Assembly (NCBI GenBank): GCA_020636435.1
Contig: JACJXX010000002.1
Location: 2,418,001-2,482,000, forward strand
DNA from: Lewinellaceae bacterium
GTDB taxonomy: Bacteria; Bacteroidota; Bacteroidia; Chitinophagales; Saprospiraceae
Direction of reading: 5' to 3'
DNA: 64,000 nt
Shown piece by piece: positions 8,759-17,096 of the stretch. Position 1 is the first letter of the stretch. Each line of letters begins with the position of its first letter. Under the pieces are notes generated by a model. The model did no database searches. It was not told where the DNA came from and was given only the letters and a program-made list of their open reading frames with translations. A program made the position numbers and the translations under genes.

Positions 8759-8917
8759 GGCACGAGGAAAGAATAAAGTGTTCAATTATGGGGCAGTAAT
8801 TTTTGTGCCAGGCAAGGCGCGAAGAATGAGGATAGCCAAAGCTACCTGAGTGATGAGCAACGCAGCATGGCGCAAAAAGAACAAGCCAGAATGGACAGTT
8901 TATTCTTTCGTCGTGCC
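8759..8917. mobile_element. MITE-like element, copy 2 (159 bp)
   Basis: It is nearly identical to copy 1 over both arms, with the same 19-bp terminal inverted repeats (GGCACGAGGAAAGAATAAA at the left), and is flanked by TAA on both sides. It lacks the apical hairpin extension of copy 1. Two copies only 322 bp apart in the same orientation show the element has moved or duplicated locally. Confidence 0.78.
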
Positions 8918-9158
8918 TAAGCGCTTCTCAATCGAAATAAGTTTTTCGGCCTGCTTTCTCTTGGATATTCACACTATTCCATAATCCTTTAAAAACTAGC
9001 ACCATGAAAGGTGTACACACACACACATCCGCCGGCCCGGTAGCTTTCAGGTCAGCGAAGGAGGGCATTTACCCGCCGAAATCCAAGCCGAGGGAAATAA
9101 AATAGATTCACTGGCTTCTTGGCTTGAAAACCGAAATTCCTTCCGAGCAAAACATTAT

Positions 9159-9917
9159 TTGCTCTTCCCCTTGTTTTTTATTCTGAATGCCTTCTATCTT
9201 ACGGCCCAATGTACAGTAGATCAAAGCTGCCTCGTCCCCGGAGCATCGTACTTTATGGTGATTTTCTGAAATACGGAATAAAATTAGGAAATGAATCCGG
9301 CAACCCAGGGCAAGACATTGGTTTTACTTTAGTGAAAAACATTTTTTGGGGAATTGAAATACCTTTAATCTACTTTGGCAGCTGACGTTGAGGCTATTGT
9401 CCAACTGATTCAAAACTGGGAAGGCGAGGAACCCGCCGACGATATCCTGAAGGAAGTGTTGAGTATTTATTTTAACAATTTTGGGGTTGGTTTTGAAGCC
9501 TATTCTGAAGCAGAGCAGGATGCCATTCAGGAATATGCTGGTTTATGTGCAATAGAATTCGGTGAAGGCGTCTATCTAGCCAGTGCTATCGCCGGAACAT
9601 TGCTCGACTATAATTTGGTTGAGTATTGTTTATCTTCCTCCCAAAGAAACGTAAGTAGCGTTAAAGTTGATAATGCTGGTGGTTTTGAAGTTTTTCCTTC
9701 TCCGAGCACAGGCATCGTCAACATCCGGGCTTCAATGGAAGAGGTCAATTCTCTCCGCGTTTTTGATGCGCTTGGTAATTGGGTAACGGATCAGGCGCCT
9801 TCTTCGGACAACCTCCAAACCATAAACTTAGAACAAGAACCTACAGGTCTTTACTTACTCACAATTATCGGGAAAAATGGCGTACGGCAAGTTGAGAAAA
9901 TACTACTTCATCGTTAA
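9159..9917 (+). pseudogene. Frameshifted gene for a secreted T9SS-sorted protein
   Basis: Three consecutive frames each read like parts of one secreted protein. Frame one (from about 9159) gives LLFPLFFILNAFYLTAQCTV, a signal peptide. A second frame (about 9253-9384) gives YGDFLKYGIKLGNESG followed by about 25 more ordinary residues. The third (9375-9917) gives an acidic helical region and then a type A sorting domain, FEVFPSPSTGIVNIRA to GLYLLTIIGKNGV. The third frame is preceded by an in-frame stop at 9366-9368 and has no ATG. At least two frameshifts, near 9250 and 9375, are needed to join them. A sequencing error is an alternative to real decay. A (CA)n tract lies upstream at about 9014-9027. 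Confidence 0.55.
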
Positions 9918-11142
9918 CTTTTGTATTTTTATAATGATGGTTTTGGTCTGCCCCCAGGTGGGATTGGGCCAAAACCACGACTACATCTGGTACTACGGTT
10001 GGTCTAATGGAAATTCACATCCTGATTTTGCGGGTGGGGTAATTGACTTTAACACCAACCCGCCGCAGGCCCGGCCGCAACGCCGGCCAGTCGATTTGAA
10101 GTTATACGGCCATATCATGACAGATAGTTTTGGGGCCTCCGTTCTATATTATAGCGATGGATTGCGTATCTATAACAACCAAAATCAGGTCATGGAAAAC
10201 GGAGATACTATCAATCCGGGATATTGGTGGGAACTTAGCAACCCTCAACCCTATGTTTCCCATATTTCGGGGTTATCCATACCTTATCCCGGTAGAATTA
10301 ATGAATACTTATATTTCCACCAACGCACAGACTCTTTGAGGAACCCTCCAATTTGTTGCGCATTCGAGAGAGATATTTACTATACACACATTGACATGTC
10401 ATCCAATAATGGATTGGGTGAGGTGATTACAAAGAATAATGCTATTTATACTGGCTTTAGTACAACTCTTGGGCTTACAAAGATGGGGGATAATCAAGGA
10501 TGGTGGTTAGCCTTTGGGGGCTTTAGGACAAATGGTTATTATTTATATGCTATTGATAGTTCCGGTGTCAACTTTCATCGAGCTGATACGCTGGGAATCG
10601 ATATTTATGAGAATAACCTATTGATAGACTTCAATGGTTTGGGTGGTTTTTCTCCAAATGGGACGCTTTTTGTGAAATATGATCAATGGCACGGCATTAC
10701 TGTCCTGGATTTCGACCGTTGCGAAGGTCGTCTATCCAATGCCCGCTTTTATCCGGTGGACAGTACCAACACCTTTACCAGCCTGGCCTTCTCGCCCAAC
10801 TCCCGTTTCATTTATTACAACACCAGTAGCCAACTGATGCAGTTGGACACCTGGGCCGCCCCGGATGAACACCCCATCGACACCATTGCCAACTGGGACG
10901 CCTACTACGAATTGAATATGCCCCCTTTCAGCGACGGCTTTGCCTTTAGCCAGCTGGCGCCGGATGGAAAGATCTACCTTTCTGCCACGGCCTCCAGCCG
11001 CCACCTGCACGTCATCGAGCGGCCTGACCTGCCGGGGCAGGCCTGCGGGTTCCGGCAGCATGGTTTTCCGCTGCCCACTTCCAATGGCGGTACAGTGCCT
11101 CACTTCCCCAACTACCGGTTGGAACCTATAGATTGTAATTGA
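9877..11142 (+). CDS. Secreted propeller-like protein, paralogue of the next gene, without sorting domain
   Basis: 421 residues with an N-terminal signal peptide (IVNFCIFIMMVLVCPQVGLGQ), so periplasmic or exported. The body resembles WD40-type secreted proteins of Bacteroidota: FSPNGTLFVKYDQWHGITVLDFDRCEGRLSN (given here as a motif region about residues 255-285), LAFSPNSRFIYY and QLAPDGKIYLSA are blade-like repeats. The end, PHFPNYRLEPIDCN, aligns with HYPNYALGPLSG at about residue 385 of the following gene, where that protein continues into a T9SS domain; here translation stops. The start overlaps the preceding broken frame by 41 bp. Function unknown. Confidence 0.7.
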   Translation: MAYGKLRKYYFIVNFCIFIMMVLVCPQVGLGQNHDYIWYYGWSNGNSHPDFAGGVIDFNTNPPQARPQRRPVDLKLYGHIMTDSFGASVLYYSDGLRIYNNQNQVMENGDTINPGYWWELSNPQPYVSHISGLSIPYPGRINEYLYFHQRTDSLRNPPICCAFERDIYYTHIDMSSNNGLGEVITKNNAIYTGFSTTLGLTKMGDNQGWWLAFGGFRTNGYYLYAIDSSGVNFHRADTLGIDIYENNLLIDFNGLGGFSPNGTLFVKYDQWHGITVLDFDRCEGRLSNARFYPVDSTNTFTSLAFSPNSRFIYYNTSSQLMQLDTWAAPDEHPIDTIANWDAYYELNMPPFSDGFAFSQLAPDGKIYLSATASSRHLHVIERPDLPGQACGFRQHGFPLPTSNGGTVPHFPNYRLEPIDCN

Positions 11143-11143
11143 T

Positions 11144-12616
11144 ATGAACAATAACACCTTCTGGCTTTCCGTGCTCCTCCTGCTGTTTGCGCCTGCGGCC
11201 CTTTCAGCCCAGGTGTTCTGGGCGGCGGGTTATACCGAAAACCTGGATACCGTAGTAAACGGGCAGATACTCATCCAGCCACAGTCGGATACGGCGCTCA
11301 TCCAGCCCTTCGACAGCCCGGTGCAGTTCGAAAGCACCATGGCCGGCGCCTATGGGCCGGACGGGCAACTCCTTTTTTACACCAACGGGTGCCATATCTA
11401 CGATAAAAACCATGAAATCATTCCCGGCGGGGAAAACCTCAACCCCGGCGAAATCCACGATATGGTGTGCGATAGCTACGGCTACATCGCCCCCAAGGGC
11501 GCTTCCATAGTTACTTTCCGCACTCATCCCAACCTGTATTTCCTCGTCCACCTGGGCCTGGAAAACACCATTGCCCATTCCGTTTCCTACGGCCCCCTCT
11601 ACCTCACCCGGATAGCATACGACACGGTCGCCGAAACGGTGACGGTACTATCCAGGAACGAAATACTTATAGAGGAAGAGGTGGACCCTTTTGAACTGAT
11701 CCGGCATGGGAATGGAAATGACTGGTGGTTAATTACCAATACCTTCGGCACCGCAGAATACCACAAAATACTGCTTACGCCCGGCGGGCCGCAGCAACAC
11801 GAAACACAAAGCCTCGGCTACCCTTTTCCATTTCCGCCCTGCCGCTGGCAGCGCTCCCTGTCGGCATCTCCTTCCGGCGAGCGCCTGGTGCGGTTTAGTT
11901 CCAAATGTGGCGCACAGTATCTGGTTTTTGACCGGTGTACAGGGTGGATAAGTGAAGCAGGCTTTTCTCATCTGGAAAATGGAATATTTGGTGGCGGCGG
12001 CAGCGCGTTTTCCGAAGATTCGGAATGCGTTTATTTTTCCAGGTGGTACCGGGTTATAAAAGTGCCTTTTCAAAGCCCGCCCGATACTTTGCTCGCTTCC
12101 TATACGCCTCCTTCCGGTTTCGGGGCGAGTTTCGTGCAGATGTACCGCGATCCGTTCGGCCGTATATACATCGCCCCCCAGGCTTCCGAGCCCTACCTGC
12201 ACCTGGTCGGCCCCGGAGACAACGAGCCGGATGCAGCCCGGGTTGCCTTCGAAGGCCTGCGCCTGCCCCGGCGCATCCAAAGGACGATCCCCCATTATCC
12301 CAACTATGCGCTCGGGCCGCTTTCCGGCTCTGCCTGCGATACGTTGATGATCACGGGCACTGCCCCTGTCCCATCCGGCATGGCGAGGCTTCGCCTGTAC
12401 CCCAACCCCACACAAAACCAGGTGCGGATTGAAATGGAATTTGACGGAGAAAAGACCCTGATCCTCTTTGACGCCCTGGGGCGGGCGTTGCGTTCTCTGT
12501 CTACTTCGTCCAACTCGGTGGAGCTTGGCCTGGGCGATCTGCCCAATGGCCTGTATGTTTTGCAGCTGTATTCGGGAGGGAAGCGGTATTCAGGGAAGGT
12601 AACGGTTAGCCGGTGA
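11144..12616 (+). CDS. Secreted propeller-like protein with T9SS type A sorting domain
   Basis: 490 residues; signal peptide FWLSVLLLLFAPAALSAQ. The central part has the same blade-like pattern as its upstream paralogue (LVFDRCTGWISEAGF, GGSAFSEDSECVYFS, DPFGRIYIAPQASEPYLHLV). The last 75 residues form a type IX secretion C-terminal domain: LRLYPNPTQNQVRIEMEF, LILFDALGRALRSL, LPNGLYVLQLYSGGKRYSGKVTV. It is therefore expected to be exported and attached to the cell surface or released. The ATG is one base after the stop of the paralogue, so the two are probably translated from one mRNA. Role unknown. Confidence 0.8.
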   Translation: MNNNTFWLSVLLLLFAPAALSAQVFWAAGYTENLDTVVNGQILIQPQSDTALIQPFDSPVQFESTMAGAYGPDGQLLFYTNGCHIYDKNHEIIPGGENLNPGEIHDMVCDSYGYIAPKGASIVTFRTHPNLYFLVHLGLENTIAHSVSYGPLYLTRIAYDTVAETVTVLSRNEILIEEEVDPFELIRHGNGNDWWLITNTFGTAEYHKILLTPGGPQQHETQSLGYPFPFPPCRWQRSLSASPSGERLVRFSSKCGAQYLVFDRCTGWISEAGFSHLENGIFGGGGSAFSEDSECVYFSRWYRVIKVPFQSPPDTLLASYTPPSGFGASFVQMYRDPFGRIYIAPQASEPYLHLVGPGDNEPDAARVAFEGLRLPRRIQRTIPHYPNYALGPLSGSACDTLMITGTAPVPSGMARLRLYPNPTQNQVRIEMEFDGEKTLILFDALGRALRSLSTSSNSVELGLGDLPNGLYVLQLYSGGKRYSGKVTVSR

Positions 12617-12801
12617 TTTTGGGGTTGTCTCACATCCGCTTTTATCCCACCCTGCCGCAAACCCCGTATGCGGCCCATATACAATAACCTTTGCAACAAA
12701 ATAATTGTTAAATTGGCCGACTGCTCTGTGAAATTCAGTGATCGTATCTTAACCTGTGCTGCACATTCCCTAAAAATTGCTAAATTCCCCACCAAAAAAC
12801 T

Positions 12802-14472
12802 ATGCGTTTATTCAATCCCTTATTTCTGGCCCTTTCTTTATTGTTTATCTTTTCCTGCGGAAGCGAGGCTGGGCAGGAGGCCACCCAGGAAACCTCCCCG
12901 GCAGATTCCCTCATTGTAGACATCGATCAGCGGCTGGGCAAGTACGTGCCGGTGCGGCTGACCACCGACGTCAGCCTGCTCACCGACCAGCAAAAGCAGC
13001 TGATCCCCGTGCTCATGGAGGCCGGCAAGATTATGGACGAACTGTTCTGGTACGAGGCCTACGGCAAAAAGGACAGCCTGATGGAGGTTCTGACCAACGA
13101 AAAACTGGAGCAATACGTGACCATCAACTACGGCCCGTGGGACCGCCTGGCGGGCAACGAACCGTTCATTTACGGCGTAGGGCCTAAACCGGCAGGCGCC
13201 AATTTCTACCCTGTGGATATGACGAAGGAAGAATTTGAAGCAGCGCAGCTCGAAGGCAAGGCCGGCCTGTACACTTTCCTGAGGCGCGACGAGGCGGGCA
13301 AGCTGAAAACGGTTGCCTACCACGAGCAATTCGCGGAGCAGGTTCAGAAAGCATCCGGGTTGCTCCGGCAGGCGGCGGCCCTGGCGGAAAACGAGGCGCT
13401 GAAGAAATACCTCAATATGAGGGCGGATGCCCTGCTGTCGGACGACTATCAGGCCAGCGATATGGCCTGGCTGGATATGAAGGACAACCAGGTCGATGTG
13501 GTCATCGGGCCGATCGAGACTTATGAAGACCAGCTTTTCGGCTACAAAGCGGCTCATGAATGCTATGTGCTGGTGAAGGATATGGACTGGAGCCAGCGCC
13601 TGGAGAAATACGCCGCCTTCCTGCCTGAGTTGCAAAAAGGGCTGCCCGTCCCGGCAAAGTACAAGGCAGAACAGCCCGGCAGCGACGCCCAGCTCAATGC
13701 CTACGATGTGGTTTACTATGCAGGCGACTGCAATGCGGGCAGCAAAACCATCGCCATCAACCTGCCGAACGACGAAGAGGTGCAGCTGCAGAAAGGCACC
13801 CGCCGCCTGCAGCTCAAGAACGCCATGCGCGCCAAGTTCGATAAAATACTGGTGCCCATCGCCGATATGCTGATCGCCGAAGACCAGCGCCAACACATTA
13901 CTTTCGACGCCTTTTTCGCCAATACCATGTTTCACGAGGTGGCGCACGGGCTGGGCATCAAAAATACCATCAACGGCAAAGGCACGGTGCGGGAAGCGCT
14001 CAAAGAACACTCTTCCGCTCTGGAAGAAGGCAAGGCCGATATCCTCGGCTTGTATATGATCAAACAGCTGCACAATAAGGGCGAGCTGGAAGGCGACCTG
14101 AAAGACTATTACACTACCTTCATGGCCGGCATCTTCCGCTCCGTCCGCTTCGGGGCATCCAGCGCTCACGGCAAGGCCAACATGATCCGCTTCAACTACT
14201 TCGCCGAGCAGGGCGCCTTCGCGCGCGATCCTGAAACCGGCGCCTACCGGGTCGATTACGACAAACTGGAGCAGGCCATGGCTTCCTTGTCGGGGCTGAT
14301 CCTCACCCTGCAGGGCGACGGCGACTACGATGGGGTTGCCGGGCTGGTAAATACCAAGGGAAAGATCGGCGAGCAACTGCAGGCCAGCCTGGACCGCCTG
14401 TCGGAGGCTTCCATTCCAGTGGACATCGTTTTCGAACAGGGAGTGGATGTATTGGGGCTGGATGATTTGTAG
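12802..14472 (+). CDS. M49-like zinc metallopeptidase lipoprotein (dipeptidyl-peptidase III-related)
   Basis: 556 residues. The N-terminus ends in LLFIFSCGSE, a lipobox with Cys19, so it should be lipid-anchored. The zinc site is MFHEVAHGLGIKN (about residues 376-388, HExxH) followed about 30 residues later by ALEEGKADILGLY, whose glutamate is the third ligand. Classical M49 enzymes have HExxGH; this protein has an ordinary HExxH spacing, as in the shorter M49-like hydrolases found in Bacteroidota. It would cleave dipeptides from peptide N-termini in the periplasm or at the surface. Monocistronic, followed by an inverted-repeat spacer. Confidence 0.8.
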   Translation: MRLFNPLFLALSLLFIFSCGSEAGQEATQETSPADSLIVDIDQRLGKYVPVRLTTDVSLLTDQQKQLIPVLMEAGKIMDELFWYEAYGKKDSLMEVLTNEKLEQYVTINYGPWDRLAGNEPFIYGVGPKPAGANFYPVDMTKEEFEAAQLEGKAGLYTFLRRDEAGKLKTVAYHEQFAEQVQKASGLLRQAAALAENEALKKYLNMRADALLSDDYQASDMAWLDMKDNQVDVVIGPIETYEDQLFGYKAAHECYVLVKDMDWSQRLEKYAAFLPELQKGLPVPAKYKAEQPGSDAQLNAYDVVYYAGDCNAGSKTIAINLPNDEEVQLQKGTRRLQLKNAMRAKFDKILVPIADMLIAEDQRQHITFDAFFANTMFHEVAHGLGIKNTINGKGTVREALKEHSSALEEGKADILGLYMIKQLHNKGELEGDLKDYYTTFMAGIFRSVRFGASSAHGKANMIRFNYFAEQGAFARDPETGAYRVDYDKLEQAMASLSGLILTLQGDGDYDGVAGLVNTKGKIGEQLQASLDRLSEASIPVDIVFEQGVDVLGLDDL

Positions 14473-14487
14473 GGGAGGGTGAGGTGT

Positions 14488-14567
14488 CATGTTCAATTGT
14501 TCGAAGCTCAAGTGTTCAACGTTCCTGAAACTTCGAACAATTGAACATGTAACTTCGAACAATTGAA
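14488..14567. repeat. Inverted repeat of CATGTTCAATTGTTCGAAG plus a third half copy
   Basis: CATGTTCAATTGTTCGAAG (14488-14506) has its exact complement at 14531-14549 (19 bp, loop 24). A further CTTCGAACAATTGAAC follows at about 14552-14567. Lies 16 bp after the peptidase stop, so a 3' hairpin or terminator-like role is possible, but there is no T-tract. Confidence 0.85.
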
Positions 14568-14758
14568 CTTTAAACCCGGAACTTTCCCCCTTTCACTATG
14601 CTATAAATTGCTGCAAGATTCATTACCTTTACCTTTTACAGAATAAAGATAAAACCTTATCCGTCCTGCTCTTTCCAACCTACCTGCTTCAACGCATGGC
14701 CCTGCGTAGCCATCGCGTAGTACACCCGGCCCATTTATTCCAGGCAAATAATGATCCT

Positions 14759-16711
14759 ATGAGAAGTTTCAGGCTATCTACACTACTTTTAACCTCTGCT
14801 TTCCTTTTTTGCTGGGGCAGCCTTGATGCCCAGCAGGCTTCCGGAGGTATCCCGCTGGGTATTGCAGAACGTTTCCAACAAACCTACGGCGAAAAGCCCC
14901 TGGCGGCGGAGAAAATGCCCCGGCTCAACCTGAAGCGGATTCTCAAGGAGGATGAGGAATTTACCGGCGGGCCGCGTTTTGCCGCGCCGCTGGATGTAGA
15001 TTTCACGCTGGAAAACTCCGGGCAGTGGACAGAACTAGAGGATGGCGGCCTGCTCTGGCGCTTAAAGATACACTCTGAGGGAGCCCTGGCGCTGGCGGCT
15101 TTTTACCAGGGGCTTTACCTGCCTCCGGGTTCCAGGCTTTTTATGTACAGCGAAGACGGGAAGCAGGTGCTGGGCGCTTACACCTTCCGCAACAACCCCT
15201 CTTCCGGACGGTTTATGACCGGATTCATCCGGGGAGAAACGGCGGTTATAGAATACTACGAGCCGGCATCGGCAAGAGGGCAGGGGCGCCTGCAGGTTTT
15301 CCGGATCGATCACGCCTACCACAAAGAAAATTTTCATGCCTTCGGGCAGCCGGCAGAGGAAGCCTCGGTGTTGGGGTTCGGCTTTGGAACCTCTCTGGCC
15401 TGCCACAAGAACGCCAATTGCCCGGAGGGCGATCTGTGGGAAGAGCAAAAGCGGAGCGCCTGCCGCATCATTATGGTGCTGGCGGAGGGCACGGGGTACT
15501 GCAGCGGGACGCTGATCAGCAATACGAAGGAAGACGGCAAGCCCTTCGTGCTGAGCGCCTTCCATTGCCAGGATGGTTATACGCCGATGTACGACTTGTG
15601 GCGGTTCGACTTTTCCTACCAGTCGCCGGGTTGCGCGAACCCGAACGCGGAACCCGTTCCCAACTCCGTTTTAGGCTGCGTGCGCCGGGCGGGAAGGCAG
15701 GAGAACGACTTTTTGCTTTTGGAAACCACCACCCTTATCCCTCCCGCCTACAACGTTTTCTTCAGCGGCTGGACCCGGGCGGCGAGCCCCCCCCAAAGCG
15801 GCGCCATACTGCACCATCCCAGCGGAGACATTAAAAAAATCGCTTTGTACAGCCAGGCTTCGATTTACAACGGCGTGCTGGTGTGGAGCCCTACTGTTTC
15901 CACCCCGGTCAACCATCATTTCCGGGTGGAATACGGCGTGGGCACATTCGAGCCCGGTTCTTCCGGCAGCGGCTTGTTCGACCAGAACGGGCGTTTCTGC
16001 GGGCAGTTGCACGGAGGGCTGGACGGCGATTGCGGGCAGGCGAGCGGCTTTTTCGGCCGCTTCCGGCTGTCGTGGGATGGTGGGGGCAGCCCGGCTACCC
16101 GCCTCAAGGACTGGCTCGACCCTTTGGGCCTGGACCTGCAAACGCTGGATGGAATAGAACAACCTGCTCTGGGCTCCGGGAGCATCTCGGGCATCGTGGC
16201 CAATGAGGCGGGGGTGCCCATTGCCGGCGTTGGAGTCACGCTAAGCGGGCCGGCGGACGCAACCGCCACTACCGGGGCGGATGGAATTTATCAGTTCGAT
16301 CAGATTCCGTTGGGAGAACCGGTGGGGCTGGCTTTGCAAAAAACCGACAATTTTCAAAACGGCCTTTCCACGCTCGACCTGGTCTTCATCGCCAAGCACA
16401 TCCTGGGGGTGGATTTCCTGGACACGCCCATCAAAATACTGGCGTCTGACGTAAATGGCTCCGGCAGCCTGACGACTCTGGATCAGATCGGCATCCGCAA
16501 GGTCATCCTGGGCATTGACCTGGAGTTCAGCGGGCGCCCCGCCTGGCAGTTCTTTCCGGCAGATTGGGTATTTCCCGACCCCGCCAATCCTTTTCTGGAG
16601 CCCATCCCCGGCGTCTTTCTGATCAACAACTTCCTGGAAGACATTACGGATATGGATTTCACCGGCGTCAAATCCGGGGATATTGACGACAGTGCGGATA
16701 CAGGGGGGTAG
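14759..16711 (+). CDS. Secreted trypsin-like serine protease with carboxypeptidase-like and dockerin-like C-terminal domains
   Basis: 650 residues from MRSFRLSTLLLT, a signal peptide ending in SLDAQ. Residues about 200-480 resemble lysyl-endopeptidase-like chymotrypsin folds: GYCSGTLISNTKEDGKPFVLSAFHCQ region (His of the triad), RQENDFLLLE (candidate Asp) and FEPGSSGSGLFDQNGRFCGQ (nucleophile Ser). Next comes a carboxypeptidase regulatory-like beta sandwich (ISGIVANEAGVPIAGVGVTL to YQFDQIPLGEP) and a dockerin-like calcium repeat pair (LSTLDLVFIAKHILG, DVNGSGSLTTLDQIGI). The protein stops at DIDDSADTGG without a recognisable T9SS domain, unusual for this architecture. It is a probable extracellular protease. 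Confidence 0.8.
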   Translation: MRSFRLSTLLLTSAFLFCWGSLDAQQASGGIPLGIAERFQQTYGEKPLAAEKMPRLNLKRILKEDEEFTGGPRFAAPLDVDFTLENSGQWTELEDGGLLWRLKIHSEGALALAAFYQGLYLPPGSRLFMYSEDGKQVLGAYTFRNNPSSGRFMTGFIRGETAVIEYYEPASARGQGRLQVFRIDHAYHKENFHAFGQPAEEASVLGFGFGTSLACHKNANCPEGDLWEEQKRSACRIIMVLAEGTGYCSGTLISNTKEDGKPFVLSAFHCQDGYTPMYDLWRFDFSYQSPGCANPNAEPVPNSVLGCVRRAGRQENDFLLLETTTLIPPAYNVFFSGWTRAASPPQSGAILHHPSGDIKKIALYSQASIYNGVLVWSPTVSTPVNHHFRVEYGVGTFEPGSSGSGLFDQNGRFCGQLHGGLDGDCGQASGFFGRFRLSWDGGGSPATRLKDWLDPLGLDLQTLDGIEQPALGSGSISGIVANEAGVPIAGVGVTLSGPADATATTGADGIYQFDQIPLGEPVGLALQKTDNFQNGLSTLDLVFIAKHILGVDFLDTPIKILASDVNGSGSLTTLDQIGIRKVILGIDLEFSGRPAWQFFPADWVFPDPANPFLEPIPGVFLINNFLEDITDMDFTGVKSGDIDDSADTGG

Positions 16712-16715
16712 TTGG

Positions 16716-16782
16716 TTGTCAGTTGTTCGTTGTTTGTTTGCGGCGGGCCATAAACAAACAACACACAACGAACAACAAACAA
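16716..16782. repeat. GTTGTTTGTTGTTCGTTG inverted words
   Basis: The 3' spacer of the protease gene reads GTTGTTCGTTGTTTGTTT and, after 13 bases, the approximate complement AAACAAACAACACACAACG with AACAACAAACAAC. It can form a long imperfect stem between two convergent genes. Confidence 0.7.
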
Positions 16783-16950
16783 CTACTTCCGCAGTTCCTC
16801 AATCTGCTTCTGCACCTCTTCCGCTTCCGCCACTTTGGCAGCGTAGGCTTTAATGTCTCCGCCGCGCTGGATGCGCATGGCTTCTTCCATCAATTTGAGG
16901 TATTCTTTTTCCAGTTTTTTGACGGGGTCTTTTTTGAATAGTCCGAACAT
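16783..16950 (-). CDS. Small Lacal_2735/DUF6435-type protein (55 aa)
   Basis: From the ATG at 16948-16950 the minus strand reads MFGLFKKDPVKKLEKEYLKL, then MEEAMRIQRGGDIKAYAAKV and a final helix ending EELRK. This is a complete 55-residue charged helical protein. The start MFGLFKK, a KLEKEYxxLMEEA helix and a Q-IEEL end match the small Lacal_2735 family of Bacteroidota, whose function is unknown. It is probably a cytosolic helical hairpin. Convergent with the protease gene, divergent from the FtsX-type permease gene. Confidence 0.8.
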   Translation of the reverse strand: MFGLFKKDPVKKLEKEYLKLMEEAMRIQRGGDIKAYAAKVAEAEEVQKQIEELRK

Positions 16951-17096
16951 ATTGGTTGGTATTTTTAGTATGGAGGAGTAACAAAGAGGGAAGGGGAAAG
17001 TTTAGGAAGCGGAAGGCGCCTTCCGGAAAAAGCAACTCTTGCCCCTTTCTCCTGTCCTTTTCTACATAAATTAGCCTAAACCTCACACCCGGTACT

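Noticed and set aside
12838..14562. 574-aa open frame opposite the M49-like peptidase gene
   Set aside because: It is the antisense shadow of a well-supported gene, with no recognisable domain; high GC at third positions keeps opposite frames open.
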